From the IMG/VR virus record IMGVR_UViG_3300042465_002123, positions 1-56,208 of that record: a stretch of DNA of 56,208 nucleotides; one strand, 5' to 3'. The stretch comes from a virus. The notes below the pieces were generated by a model that saw nothing but the letters and a program-made list of their open reading frames with translations, was not told the origin of the DNA and ran no database searches. A program made the translations under genes and the position numbers. Positions within the stretch are counted from its first letter, which is position 1. Every line of letters begins with the position of its first letter. This document shows, piece by piece, positions 48,543 to 56,208 of the stretch.

Positions 48543-49183
48543 TTGAGCGGTATTCCTGCTTTTGATCGTTCTTGGCACTTAAAGCATGTGCCGCATACTT
48601 TGTTAAAACAAGTAAGAACCAAGGGTTTTACATCGTCGGGGATCAGTGCCCACTGCTCAGCTTTTTTCATGTGTGACAAAGGTGTTTTTAACCGGCTGTC
48701 TCCAGTCATAAGACCTATGAACGCCTCCATGGCCCCTCTCATTTGGGGGTTTACGGCTGTGGTGTCTTCGTCGTTCAAGCCATAGTACAAGTTTTGGATT
48801 TGTGGGTTGTAAACGGTCAGCATCCCCAAAAAGAACGAAATGTACCAGCGTTGAAACGAGTATTTGTACTCAGGCTTTTCGTGCCTTAGCGTCCCCAAGT
48901 TGGTCATAAGAAGATCAATTTCCATCAATGGAACATCAAGTTTCTTTGCAATTTTTCTGGCGTTGATTCTTTGCGTGGCAAGCCACTCTTCTATTGGCCC
49001 ATAAGGCGGCGCAGGCAACGACAGAGCAAAATTAAAGGCAACTATTTTTTCACCGCGTTCTTTGGCCCATGCCATTACGGCCGTGGACTCAACGCCCCCC
49101 GAAAACGCAACAACGCCGGTGTACTCATCCAACGGAATTTTTGCAACCTCGGGCGGAAGGGGGAAATAGTTCATTTTTGTCAT
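48539..49183 (-). CDS. QueC-like PP-loop enzyme
   Basis: A 214 aa protein. The PP-loop ATP-binding site FSGGVESTAVMAWAKERG is near residue 28, with E replacing the usual D in SGGxDS. Near the end PLSHMKKAEQWALIPDDVKP and then the zinc cluster C-x4-C-x2-C-x2-C (CFNKVCGTCFKCQER) match QueC, which makes 7-cyano-7-deazaguanine, the preQ0 precursor of queuosine and of phage deazaguanine DNA bases. No QueD, QueE, FolE or DpdA is found here, so it may use host intermediates or a different substrate. It has no good ribosome site, is AT-rich against its neighbours and lies among tail genes, so it looks acquired. Start could also be 49174. Confidence 0.75.
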   Translation of the reverse strand: MTKMNYFPLPPEVAKIPLDEYTGVVAFSGGVESTAVMAWAKERGEKIVAFNFALSLPAPPYGPIEEWLATQRINARKIAKKLDVPLMEIDLLMTNLGTLRHEKPEYKYSFQRWYISFFLGMLTVYNPQIQNLYYGLNDEDTTAVNPQMRGAMEAFIGLMTGDSRLKTPLSHMKKAEQWALIPDDVKPLVLTCFNKVCGTCFKCQERSKAGIPLK

Positions 49184-49205
49184 CAAATTTTGTTGAGGCT
49201 ATGTT

Positions 49206-49430
49206 TTATAGTCGCATCGTATTGTTAAGAGCAAAAGCCCAGTCCTGCCAGTTATCAAAGTCTCTGCCGTCCGGCACACCGGGGAATCGGCCAATACCGG
49301 CCAGTCCGTTGGCCCACTGCAACCAGTTCTCTTCCGGCACGGTGCCCAGCTGATTTGCCGCAAACAGCTCGGCCATCAGCGAGCACCAGTAGCCCCATTC
49401 CATGCCCCTTGGGTCGTAGATTTGCGCCAT
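49206..49430 (-). CDS. Small conserved acidic protein after the tail hub
   Basis: A 74 aa protein, MAQIYDPRGMEWGYWCSLMA, then AANQLGTVPEENWLQWANGL and FDNWQDWAFALNN. The YDPRGMEWGYWCxLM...LGTVPEENW pattern is one I recall from the same position in many aquatic podoviruses. Trp-rich and helical. It overlaps the hub gene by 1 bp. Possibly a tail assembly or hub-binding factor. Confidence 0.7.
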   Translation of the reverse strand: MAQIYDPRGMEWGYWCSLMAELFAANQLGTVPEENWLQWANGLAGIGRFPGVPDGRDFDNWQDWAFALNNTMRL

Positions 49431-51193
49431 TACGGATTACCCGTCCCGCGCACATCGCCGGTTGTCAGGGATAGCAAGACCTTGCCGGTTTGGTAGTCGC
49501 CATTGTAGGTGTTGGACTCAAAGCGCAAGCGCATCTCACGGCGCTGTTCACGCATGTCAACCTTGAGCGTGCCCGGGCTAAACGGGAAGGCGTCGGACTC
49601 CACGTCCACATCATCCGCGTACCCCCGACCGGTCACTGTCACGGTCATCTCGCCGTTCTGGATAAAGTCAGGCTCGACGCGCTCAATGCGCGTCCACAAG
49701 TTGTCGCCGGGTTGCTCGGCCGAGCCCACAAGCCCGCCAAGGGTGCCCAGATTGGCCGTCTCAAAATAGCTCTGGATGGCGTTCACGTTGGTCAAATAAA
49801 CCTGATCCACGCCGGACTCGTGCTGCCACAGGGTGTACTTGCCCTCGCTGTTGGCCTCGTTGCCGGCCCAGACGGGCTTGGGGAAGATTTCCGAGAACAC
49901 GCCAGCGGAGCGGCGCGCACCAGCGGCCTGACCGGCGTCGTACCATGTCTTCTCACGCACGTTGTAGATGATGGCGTCGGTGCATTCAGTGGCATCGCCC
50001 TTGGGGTAGAACCACCAGATTTCGCCGTAGCGCGGCACCTTCGTAGCCCACACCTTTTGGCGTTGATGCAAATTGATGTTGTCAAAGAAGTAGTTCTGGT
50101 TGACGGTGTTGGGTATCTCTTGCACCACGCCGTTGTAAGACAAGAAGCGGTCCACGCCACACCAGTAAAAAATGCCGTCGTACTCAATGATGCCGCTCGA
50201 TGACATCACCGATGTCTGGCTGCTCACAAGGTCGTAGGACCAGTAGTAGTTGATACCGCCAGCCGTGGATGGCGCAAAGCTCACACGGATCAGGGCATCC
50301 GCAGCCCAAAACAGACCCGAGGGCGAAGTAGAGCCGCCCCTGATGGGTAGGCCCTTCAAAATCTTGCCGGTGGCTACGTTGTTGGCGTTGGCGTCAGCGG
50401 CGACCCAGTTGTCAAAGTCGCCTGCGCTGGAGTTTTGAATCAGGCCGTTGTTGCCGTACACAAACAGGTACGGGTGGATCACCACGCACCCGCCCGAGAC
50501 GGCGATGTTGTTGTCGAAGGTCGCCGTGATGCTGGCCGTGGCTGTGGCGGCGGCGGACATCGTGACGGCCGTGCCAAGCACGGACACCACCGTGGTGCCC
50601 ACGGGAATGCCGGTGCCTGTGATGGTCTGCCCCGCGCCGACGCGCACGTTGGCCGCAGCCAGCGTGAAGGTAGTGTTGCTGGCCGTAGAGCCAGCTGCGG
50701 TGAACACGCCCACCTTGGACATGGTCAGGCTACTGGAGTTACCCGGGAACACGCCCCTGAGTACAGGCGTATCGGTGGTAGAAGTTATGTGCGTCAAATT
50801 CTGACCGGGGTGCGCTATCAAATTGTTGGTGTTGCCGCCCGTAGCGTCGTAAGCCACATCAAACTGCCAGAGGTTATTTGAACTTGCGGTGAAGTTAGAC
50901 AAAGAGTACGGATACGGGCCGGAGCCAATTCCGTCATCGTCGTCAGTGATCCATTGCTCGAGGCCGTTGTTGTAGCCTGAAACCACGTAGTTAAAGCCCC
51001 CAACGGAGGTCATCGCCATGCCGCGAGAGACGCCTGTGGCGTCCAAGAAAATTCCCTTGTAGCCGCCGATCTTGCGGGGCCGGCCGCGCTGAAAGCGCAC
51101 CCATTTCCCATCGACGTGAAGCAACGAGTCGAACTGGGTACCATCCCGCTGGATACCCGGCGGGATACGTAGGGCTATGACTTTTTGGGTCAT
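49430..51193 (-). CDS. Tail hub/nozzle protein, P22 gp10-like, with Ig-like insertion
   Basis: A 587 aa protein starting MTQKVIALRIPPGIQRDGTQ with HVDGKWVRFQRGRPRKIGGY, the hallmark of packaged-DNA-stabilisation/tail-hub proteins related to P22 gp10. Blade-like repeats follow (VVIHPYLFVYGNNGLIQNSS, PSGLFWAADALIRVSFAP, DGIFYWCGVDRFLSYNG, YGEIWWFYPKGD), as in a beta-propeller nozzle. Residues about 155-225 appear to be an inserted Ig-like decoration (SNTTFTLAAANVRVGAGQTI, TGTGIPVGTTVVSVLG). It closes the head and gives the fibres their seat. Confidence 0.8.
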   Translation of the reverse strand: MTQKVIALRIPPGIQRDGTQFDSLLHVDGKWVRFQRGRPRKIGGYKGIFLDATGVSRGMAMTSVGGFNYVVSGYNNGLEQWITDDDDGIGSGPYPYSLSNFTASSNNLWQFDVAYDATGGNTNNLIAHPGQNLTHITSTTDTPVLRGVFPGNSSSLTMSKVGVFTAAGSTASNTTFTLAAANVRVGAGQTITGTGIPVGTTVVSVLGTAVTMSAAATATASITATFDNNIAVSGGCVVIHPYLFVYGNNGLIQNSSAGDFDNWVAADANANNVATGKILKGLPIRGGSTSPSGLFWAADALIRVSFAPSTAGGINYYWSYDLVSSQTSVMSSSGIIEYDGIFYWCGVDRFLSYNGVVQEIPNTVNQNYFFDNINLHQRQKVWATKVPRYGEIWWFYPKGDATECTDAIIYNVREKTWYDAGQAAGARRSAGVFSEIFPKPVWAGNEANSEGKYTLWQHESGVDQVYLTNVNAIQSYFETANLGTLGGLVGSAEQPGDNLWTRIERVEPDFIQNGEMTVTVTGRGYADDVDVESDAFPFSPGTLKVDMREQRREMRLRFESNTYNGDYQTGKVLLSLTTGDVRGTGNP

Positions 51194-52437
51194 TAGAAGG
51201 TACCGCCGTCAATGCCGCCAAGTGCAACAACTTTGCCTGCCATGGTCAAACCTGCGGCGGCGTAGTAGCCTACTTGGGTATTGGCAACAACAAACCCGAC
51301 CGTGCTACTGCTTGGCAGGTACAGGCCAGAATTTAAGTCGCCAGAGAACTTTAGCGAGGGCACGGCAAGAGAGCCGTTGCCCAAGGTCAGCGAGGTCACG
51401 GAGCTGGCGGAGCCCGAAGCGGCGTTGTAGACGTTTGTGCCGTCGCAGATCAGCACCAGCGAGGTGCCCTGATCTACCGTCACCGTGGCGCCGCCTACAA
51501 CCGCCGTTTTGACGGTCAGCGTGAACGAGCCCAATGTGTTGTTGGTAACGGTATACAGCTGCACCGTGGACGGCACTACGATGATCTGATTGCTTGTCAG
51601 CGTGCCGGCGTACCCTTGGATGGTGTTTGCGGCTTGCGTGGCGCTGAGGGTTAGGGTGCCGCCGGTCACGCTCAAGGCCAACTGGGTATAGGCAAACTGG
51701 TTGGACCGGCCGTAGGCATATGTGCTAAAGCCGGTGATGCCGTTAGACACAATTACCAGCGACTCGGTCAGCTGGAGCTGCTGACTGACGTTCCCGTCAA
51801 TGGTATCGGTGCCGACAGGGGAAAGCGTCAAGATGCCGGTGCCGCCGTTGCGGATGATGGCAAACCAGTTGTTGCCAACCACAGCAGCGGACGGCAGTGT
51901 AAAGGTGCCCACACCGCCAGCCCACACGGCAAACTGCGCCCGGTTTGCAGCGGAAAGGGTGGAGTTAGAAAAGTAGCTGGTTACGTTGTAGGCCTGCTCA
52001 AGGGTCAGGCCGCTGGCCTGAAGGCCGTAGCCCGCCAATGCCGAGGCGTTGGCCGAGGAGGTGCCCGCGCCGAACACCACCGAGGCCCACACGCCGTTGA
52101 CTGTCGTGTTGTCAGTCAAGAAGATGAATTGCGAAATACCAGAGGCTACCGTGACGATGGTGCCGCCCGAGTCGTTGGCGACCGTGAAGGAGTTGGTGCC
52201 GATGTTGCGCACCAGCACGGACTGACCAGTCGAGACCTGCGTGGCGGGTGGCAGCTCCAGCAGCAAGCCACCGACCGTGGCGGTGACATCCAAGATGCTG
52301 CTGACCGGCGTGCTGGTCGTCGAGTTGCCGTTGATCGGCCATGACAATTGCGTGTTAACGCTCATTGTCAAAGACTCGTAGCTGATCGAGGAGGGGCTGA
52401 TTGTCTGGCCCGTGAAAGGATTTACATAGGTGGTCAT
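51193..52437 (-). CDS. Fibre-like virion structural protein
   Basis: A 414 aa Thr/Val/Gly-rich beta protein: MTTYVNPFTGQTISPSSISY, ESLTMSVNTQLSWPINGN, then LELPPATQVSTGQSVLVRNI and GTNSFTVANDSGGTIVTV. The C-terminal end (SLKFSGDLNSGLYLPSSSTV, GFVVANTQVGYYAAAGLTM) is like fibre tips of the MRIDS type. It lies between the adaptor and the hub genes, in 1-2 bp contact with both, so it is likely a short tail fibre or hub appendage. Confidence 0.65.
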   Translation of the reverse strand: MTTYVNPFTGQTISPSSISYESLTMSVNTQLSWPINGNSTTSTPVSSILDVTATVGGLLLELPPATQVSTGQSVLVRNIGTNSFTVANDSGGTIVTVASGISQFIFLTDNTTVNGVWASVVFGAGTSSANASALAGYGLQASGLTLEQAYNVTSYFSNSTLSAANRAQFAVWAGGVGTFTLPSAAVVGNNWFAIIRNGGTGILTLSPVGTDTIDGNVSQQLQLTESLVIVSNGITGFSTYAYGRSNQFAYTQLALSVTGGTLTLSATQAANTIQGYAGTLTSNQIIVVPSTVQLYTVTNNTLGSFTLTVKTAVVGGATVTVDQGTSLVLICDGTNVYNAASGSASSVTSLTLGNGSLAVPSLKFSGDLNSGLYLPSSSTVGFVVANTQVGYYAAAGLTMAGKVVALGGIDGGTF

Positions 52438-52439
52438 GA

Positions 52440-53078
52440 TTAGGAGTCCTGTGCGATAGCTTGACGATCACCGATGCGCAGCTGGTCCTCGGTCTTGAGA
52501 GCGGCCACGGCGGCGCTAAACAGCCCCGACCAGACGGCTAACCGGGCGTCGTCTTTTAGGAACGGCGCGGTCTGCTTGAGCGTGCCAAAAAGCATAGCGT
52601 TGGGCGCGTTCTGCGTCAGCCAGTTGGTCTGCGTGGCCGAGTCTAGCGGCTGCAAGCGGGTGTAGCAGAGTGCCTCAAAGGCATAAGCTGAATTGGGCGT
52701 AGGCGCGACGAACCAGTTGTCGTAGTCATAGTCGGCGTAGAACAGCGGCGTGTCGGTGGCCGTTACGGTAGGCCAGTAGTTGTTCAAATACTCCAGCTTG
52801 CGCAGAAGCACCGGCTGCTTGCCGGTGGGCGTCGTAACGGTCATGGAGACCGTCTTGCGCCAGCGCGCCGGTTTTTGGATCACGGGGTTGCCGATCTCCA
52901 TGTTCGCGGTCACCACCTCCATCTGGCCCAGCGTCTTGATGTCCTGCGCGATCTCAAACTCGGCCAGCGTAATGGCCGTTGGAATAAAGGCGACGACCGC
53001 AGGGTCACTGCGCTCCAAATACTGGAGCACTAGGTTTGTTAGCGAGTCGTATGTGAGGACAAAGGAAGGCGTTGTCAT
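52440..53078 (-). CDS. Head-tail adaptor (second)
   Basis: A 212 aa protein: LTYDSLTNLVLQYLERSDPA, VAFIPTAITLAEFEIAQDIK, then PARWRKTVSMTVTTPTGKQP and LEYLNNYWPTVTATDTPLFY, YDYDNWFVAPTPNSAYAFEA. It follows the layout of podovirus adaptor or tail-tubular-A proteins: N-terminal helix pair, beta domain, C-terminal helices (FLKDDARLAVWSGLFSAAVA). It would sit under the portal; the 352 aa protein at 7809-8867 is a separate adaptor-like protein. Confidence 0.75.
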   Translation of the reverse strand: MTTPSFVLTYDSLTNLVLQYLERSDPAVVAFIPTAITLAEFEIAQDIKTLGQMEVVTANMEIGNPVIQKPARWRKTVSMTVTTPTGKQPVLLRKLEYLNNYWPTVTATDTPLFYADYDYDNWFVAPTPNSAYAFEALCYTRLQPLDSATQTNWLTQNAPNAMLFGTLKQTAPFLKDDARLAVWSGLFSAAVAALKTEDQLRIGDRQAIAQDS

Positions 53079-53117
53079 TCTGCTACCTTATGGTGATGGC
53101 GTGCATTTTCCCACGAA

Positions 53118-53546
53118 TCAGACAAATGGTCGAGTACCGGCCCTATCGATTATCAACGCCTGCCGCCGGGGGGCACTTTCGGGGGTATTTGGAATGCTGG
53201 CGTGGGTCCAAGCGTCGAACTCGCGTATGACCTGATCAAAAGGCAGGTCTGAGGCCACCAGCGCCCTCACCACGGCGTCGGGCGCCATCCCGGGTACCCT
53301 GATGTCAGCTGCGCAGCCCAAACGGTGCTGGGACGTGTCCTTGGACCCTACGCTGTCATTGACTTGCTTGGACCGGAAGGCACTGTTGACCATGATTGGC
53401 TTGCCGCCAAGCAATTCTTTGACCTGCTCCAAGAACTCGGCCAGCCGCCGCAGGTTCTCAAGCTCTTGGTCATTCGGGGTATTGTCAAACTGACGGTGGC
53501 TGGTGGCGGTCAGCTCTTCCAGCGTGAAGTGTTCGGTGAGATTCAT
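53118..53546 (-). CDS. Endolysin, peptidase M15A (D-Ala-D-Ala carboxypeptidase-like)
   Basis: A 142 aa peptidoglycan peptidase: MNLTEHFTLEELTATSHRQF at the N-terminus, VNSAFRSKQVNDSVGSKDTS, then QHRLGCAADIR (H-x6-D zinc ligands near residues 72-79) and REFDAWTHASI with the final His near residue 113. It has no signal peptide, so it needs a holin. The size and motifs match phage M15A endolysins. It overlaps the holin-like gene by 4 bp in a lysis cassette. Confidence 0.88.
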   Translation of the reverse strand: MNLTEHFTLEELTATSHRQFDNTPNDQELENLRRLAEFLEQVKELLGGKPIMVNSAFRSKQVNDSVGSKDTSQHRLGCAADIRVPGMAPDAVVRALVASDLPFDQVIREFDAWTHASIPNTPESAPRRQALIIDRAGTRPFV

Positions 53547-54007
53547 TTCATGTCCTTCAGTTTTTGGATTTCATTACCTTTGTCTTTGGAGCCTTGCGAA
53601 CTGCCACGATGGAAGTTCAACACCGTCCCGCACATGGTAATTAACGAGCCAAGCGCCATGTACACCAGTTCTTTGTTGGACTCTGGAACGCCTTTTATAA
53701 ACGCAAACCAAGCCAAAAAGATTGTGGCGGAGACGATGCCAATATCCAGAATGTAGGCCGTGTTCTTAGCCAACCACGCGGCGCTGGGGGACTCCTGAAT
53801 CTTGGAGTTCATGTCTCGTGCGCTGTCAGTGTTGGCGTTATTTAACTCAATCACCTTGGTTTCGTTTGCCATTTGAGCCAACTCGCCGTTTTGCTGCATC
53901 TGGGCTAGTTCAGCTTTAGCCTTGTCGGCGGCAACGGGGTCAGGCAAAAAACGATCAATTAATTTGCCCCCAATAGCGGCAAGAGGGTTCAGGTCACTTA
54001 GGTTCAT
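53543..54007 (-). CDS. Holin-like membrane protein
   Basis: A 154 aa protein. A charged N-terminal half (DPVAADKAKAELAQMQQNGE, SARDMNSKIQ) precedes two hydrophobic segments near residues 85-105 (ILDIGIVSATIFLAWFAFI) and 115-132 (LVYMALGSLITMCGTVLNF). The end FHRGSSQGSKDKGNEIQKL resembles holins of the 3TM/GTA release group. The gene directly precedes the endolysin and overlaps it by 4 bp, fitting a lysis pair. Whether it alone forms the hole is not shown. Confidence 0.7.
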   Translation of the reverse strand: MNLSDLNPLAAIGGKLIDRFLPDPVAADKAKAELAQMQQNGELAQMANETKVIELNNANTDSARDMNSKIQESPSAAWLAKNTAYILDIGIVSATIFLAWFAFIKGVPESNKELVYMALGSLITMCGTVLNFHRGSSQGSKDKGNEIQKLKDMK

Positions 54008-54612
54008 TGTTTACTCCTTGCGAGCATCGAAGCCGCTATCTGCAACATTGCTCTCGTCTTTTCTAAATTATCGGGAGGTGATGCCCACCCGACCGTGATT
54101 TGCCCAATGAACCTACCCGGTTCCGGTGGGACACTGATACGGCATGTGTAGCCTACGCCCTTTTCGATATACCAAATCCCCATCTCTGACTGTGCGCTGG
54201 TGTACTCGCCGCAGGGGATCTCGTTTGCCATGAGCTTCACCACGTCACTGTTGTTACTTGAGTTCTGGGTGAACAGGCCCACGTCAAGTCCATCCATGGC
54301 CTTTTCCCGACCCTCTCTGGTGTACGCCCTGTGCAGAATGCGCGTGCCAAACATGCTATTGACTTTGAACACCGCCACAACAACAGCGCCTGTCTGCTTG
54401 AACAGATGCGCAGCAGCGTCCTCTACACGGTCCTCGGCGATGGACGGAATCTTTTTGGACTCCTTGTACGCGCCTATCAAAAGTTCTTGGTTTTGATAGA
54501 CGAAGTACCCCGCGAACGTCAGGACTGCCATAAGTACAAGAGCGAACAACCGAAACGGCGAACTGACGTACGCCAGCACCTTGTCAACTAGGTTTAAACG
54601 CTCGTCGCTCAT
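54004..54612 (-). CDS. Membrane-anchored protein with extracytoplasmic domain
   Basis: A 202 aa protein with one membrane span at about residues 21-39 (LFALVLMAVLTFAGYFVYQN) and a mixed alpha/beta domain of about 150 residues (GAVVVAVFKVNSMFGTRILH, MGIWYIEKGVGYTCRISVPP, GQITVGWASPP). The domain looks GAF-like in its strand order, which is a guess. It is encoded in the lysis/membrane group; lysis control, superinfection exclusion or spanin-like work are all possible. Confidence 0.6.
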   Translation of the reverse strand: MSDERLNLVDKVLAYVSSPFRLFALVLMAVLTFAGYFVYQNQELLIGAYKESKKIPSIAEDRVEDAAAHLFKQTGAVVVAVFKVNSMFGTRILHRAYTREGREKAMDGLDVGLFTQNSSNNSDVVKLMANEIPCGEYTSAQSEMGIWYIEKGVGYTCRISVPPEPGRFIGQITVGWASPPDNLEKTRAMLQIAASMLARSKQ

Positions 54613-55079
54613 CTCTGCTGCTCAAGAATGCCAATGGTGAAATACAAGATTACCCCGACCAAGCTAAAGAAGATGACCGCCAGCAAGGCCAACTCAACAA
54701 CCTCGTCCATCTCTTGTTTGCGCTTGGCCGCTGCTTCTTTTTCACGCCGCGCATCATGGGCAGACTCTACGTCCATCGCTGCTGCACGAGACTTGATGCG
54801 GTTCCAGACGTCTACCTTCCCCGCCTGCATAAACAAGAGCTGCAACTCATCCTCAAATCGTCTGGCTTGGTCGAGCGCCATCTCAATTTGAATGGCAGTG
54901 CCCATGGACGACTTAGATTTTTTGGCCTGAACAACAGCCTTGGTGGCCGTGGACTTTGCGTCAAAGTACTTGCCAAGGACAGGGCCAAGAGACGATACAT
55001 CATCAACGGTTTTGCTGACCTTCTTGATCAGCGCAACTGCTGCCTGTATACCTGCTAGCGCTGTTATGGGGTCAATCAC
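54609..55079 (-). CDS. Conserved phage protein with C-terminal membrane segment
   Basis: A 156 aa protein that starts at GTG: MIDPITALAGIQAAVALIKK, VDDVSSLGPVLGKYFDAKST and MGTAIQIEMALDQARRFEDE, then QLLFMQAGKVDVWNRIKSRA and a C-terminal span VVELALLAVIFFSLVGVILY. I recall this block from many marine and freshwater phages, where it lacks a function. The GTG start overlaps the upstream gene by 8 bp. A peripheral lysis or virion role is possible. Confidence 0.65.
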   Translation of the reverse strand: MIDPITALAGIQAAVALIKKVSKTVDDVSSLGPVLGKYFDAKSTATKAVVQAKKSKSSMGTAIQIEMALDQARRFEDELQLLFMQAGKVDVWNRIKSRAAAMDVESAHDARREKEAAAKRKQEMDEVVELALLAVIFFSLVGVILYFTIGILEQQR

Positions 55080-55221
55080 TTTCCGCTACTTTCTTAGGTT
55101 CAGGTTTGCCTTTTTCCCGCCACTTTAAGCACCACACAGCAATGCGGTCAGAAGACCATGACCACCTTACGCACTCATACACCACAGGGGGCGGCGGAGG
55201 CGGAGGTGGCGCTTCAAGCAT
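55072..55221 (-). CDS. Small proline-rich protein
   Basis: A 49 aa protein starting MLEAPPPPPPPPVVYECVRW, then SWSSDRIAVWCLKWREKGKP. The polyproline run followed by two Cys and several Trp is a pattern I recall in short phage proteins of this region. Its ATG overlaps the preceding stop; its stop lies within the next gene. Function unknown. Confidence 0.65.
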   Translation of the reverse strand: MLEAPPPPPPPPVVYECVRWSWSSDRIAVWCLKWREKGKPEPKKVAESD

Positions 55222-55364
55222 TATTCCTCGTCAGTCGGAGGCACTTGGTTCTTGGCTTCTTTTTGCAGACCATCAATCAGTTGAAAGACTTCCTGATATG
55301 GGCGCGTACCGAGGTAGCCCATCACAGCGTTAATGAGTTGAGTTGAAAGCGTAATCTTGTCCAT
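55221..55364 (-). CDS. Small helical protein
   Basis: A 47 aa protein: MDKITLSTQLINAVMGYLGT, RPYQEVFQLIDGLQKEAKNQ and VPPTDEE. AAGGA lies upstream. The LNAVxGYLGTRPxxEVxQLI pattern recalls tiny proteins found next to fibre-related genes in other aquatic phages. Function unknown. Confidence 0.7.
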   Translation of the reverse strand: MDKITLSTQLINAVMGYLGTRPYQEVFQLIDGLQKEAKNQVPPTDEE

Positions 55365-55367
55365 TTT

Positions 55368-55736
55368 TTATCCTTGAACGGTTGTGACGACCCATGCTTG
55401 GGTTTCTTCATTCCAAGCAAACGGGCCACCTTCTGTGGGCATCGGGGTTGGGGCATTCCACAGGCAAGTGTCTTCTGACAATGTCCAGCTTGGGAACGGC
55501 TTGGGTGGAATGAAGGCATCACGCGCCTCATCGTAGGTAAAGCCAACGCCAGCGTAGTTCATACGCAGTTGCTCACGACCACTAGGTTGACCGTCCTGCC
55601 CGTAGTGAACGCCGCCACGGGTGTTGTACGAGGTCTGAACCCAGCCGTGACCTACAGCGCCAGTGTCAATGAAGTCTTGTTCTGCAACGATGACCTGAGC
55701 AACAACGCCGTTTTCAATTTTTGCAAAGTGTGCCAT
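55368..55736 (-). CDS. Conserved fibre-region protein
   Basis: A 122 aa protein. MAHFAKIENGVVAQVIVAEQ starts after a one-base overlap with the previous stop; the longer frame has no ribosome site. Core: SYNTRGGVHYGQDGQPSGRE, LRMNYAGVGFTYDEARDAFI and PPKPFPSWTLSEDTCLWNAP, one of the most widely found short sequences in aquatic phage genomes in my memory, usually near fibres. Role unknown; a structural or fibre-assembly factor is likely. Confidence 0.7.
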   Translation of the reverse strand: MAHFAKIENGVVAQVIVAEQDFIDTGAVGHGWVQTSYNTRGGVHYGQDGQPSGREQLRMNYAGVGFTYDEARDAFIPPKPFPSWTLSEDTCLWNAPTPMPTEGGPFAWNEETQAWVVTTVQG

Positions 55737-56176
55737 TAGACCGATACTCCCATGTTGATTTGTTTTAGCTGTTCCACAGTAGTCACTGCGGTGATTGATG
55801 CCTCTGTCGCAGTTGCCCACGCAATGACATCTGCACGGTATTTTGCAACATCAGCAGGGATGTCTACATTGCGCTCTGCCTTGCGGATGACATGCCAATC
55901 AGTCTGTGCAAGCGTCACGTTCGCATTGTGCTTGACTTGGGTAATCCACCGTGACTTTAAGCCCCTGTAGACGAGGCGCTCTGCGGTGTTGACCATAGCG
56001 CCATGCTCACCTACTGTTGCGTCAAAGACTTGAACGTACAGCGGGTTGCCGTCCTTGTCAGATTCTTCACGGTCTTCCAATTCTTTTGGAACACCTGTGT
56101 ACGAGCCGTCTGAGTTTTGAGTGACCCAGTAATACTGGTCGTCTGGGCGTACTTCGTCTTGTCTGGTGAATGTCAT
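55736..56176 (-). CDS. Fibre-assembly-like protein (DUF4376/XkdW-like C-terminus)
   Basis: A 146 aa protein, complete here and partly repeated at 1-157. The N-terminus (DDQYYWVTQNSDGSYTGVPK) is followed by a helical end TDWHVIRKAERNVDIPADVA, KYRADVIAWATATEASI, which resembles the ETDWxxxR...P..V..YR..VR ends of fibre-assembly and DUF4376/XkdW proteins. It comes directly after the DUF7483-type fibre gene, so it may help assemble that fibre. Confidence 0.7.
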   Translation of the reverse strand: MTFTRQDEVRPDDQYYWVTQNSDGSYTGVPKELEDREESDKDGNPLYVQVFDATVGEHGAMVNTAERLVYRGLKSRWITQVKHNANVTLAQTDWHVIRKAERNVDIPADVAKYRADVIAWATATEASITAVTTVEQLKQINMGVSV

Positions 56177-56208
56177 GTTCTTTCCTTATCGTGCGTTAGC
56201 GTATTTGA
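56020..56208. repeat. Terminal direct repeat, right copy (circular closure)
   Basis: Repeats 1-189 with two base differences (56069 and 56081). Joining the two gives an unbroken gene order from the DUF7483-type fibre to the fibre-assembly-like gene. This is the join of the circular genome, unique length 56,019 bp. Confidence 0.9.
56186..56208 (-). CDS. DUF7483-type fibre, partial (last six codons)
   Basis: The last few codons (KYANAR and stop) of the fibre gene that is complete at 167-1225, repeated because the ends overlap. Not a separate gene. Confidence 0.85.

Noticed and set aside
48539-49183. Complete 7-deazaguanine DNA modification island
   Set aside because: Only the QueC-like gene was found; no DpdA, QueD, QueE or FolE signature in the surrounding or remaining genes.

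Overview
The window is almost certainly the complete genome of a tailed, podovirus-like phage, probably an uncultured aquatic one. The last 189 bases repeat the first 189 with two differences, so the sequence closes into a circle of about 56,019 bp. No integrase, CI-like repressor, RNA polymerase gene, rRNA or tRNA was seen, which points to a virulent phage using the host RNA polymerase. Strong AAGGAG-type ribosome sites, sigma70-like promoters, a P22 gp10-like tail hub and an M15 endolysin suggest a Gram-negative, probably proteobacterial, host; this is inference.

Layout. A divergent control region at 35399-35565 fires two ways. Rightward, 35.57-42.38 kb holds the replication module: a DUF2800 RecB/Cas4-like nuclease, a DUF2815 ssDNA-binding protein, a family A DNA polymerase, a VRR-NUC nuclease, an SNF2-type helicase and small genes. 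A small Cro-like gene lies antisense inside it. Leftward, one nearly unbroken series runs from 35.4 kb down to 1, across the circle junction, and from 56.0 kb down to 42.39 kb. It begins with small early genes and a Cro-like regulator, then a primase/helicase, an iteron-rich origin candidate (31.77-31.88 kb), a DUF932 protein and a run of short overlapping genes. Then come the small and large terminase, two giant modular proteins of 1237 and 950 aa, portal, GroES-like co-chaperonin, scaffold, major capsid protein and virion proteins, a head-tail adaptor, and a cluster of tail fibres (0.2-7.5 kb). After the junction come fibre-assembly-like proteins, a membrane/lysis group with holin-like and M15 proteins, a second adaptor, a fibre-like protein, the tail hub, a lone QueC-like enzyme, and four large Ala/Gln/Gly-rich candidate ejection proteins. 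The two transcription units converge on a terminator at 42.25 kb.

How it works together. The early leftward genes and the rightward module copy the DNA. TerS and TerL pump it through the portal into a capsid built on a scaffold and probably folded with the phage's own GroES-like protein. Two adaptors and a gp10-like hub close the head, and a diverse fibre set recognises the host. The most unusual feature is a short x-x-G-G-x-V/I motif repeated in at least five otherwise unrelated proteins, often at domain borders. It looks like a shared processing or packaging signal.
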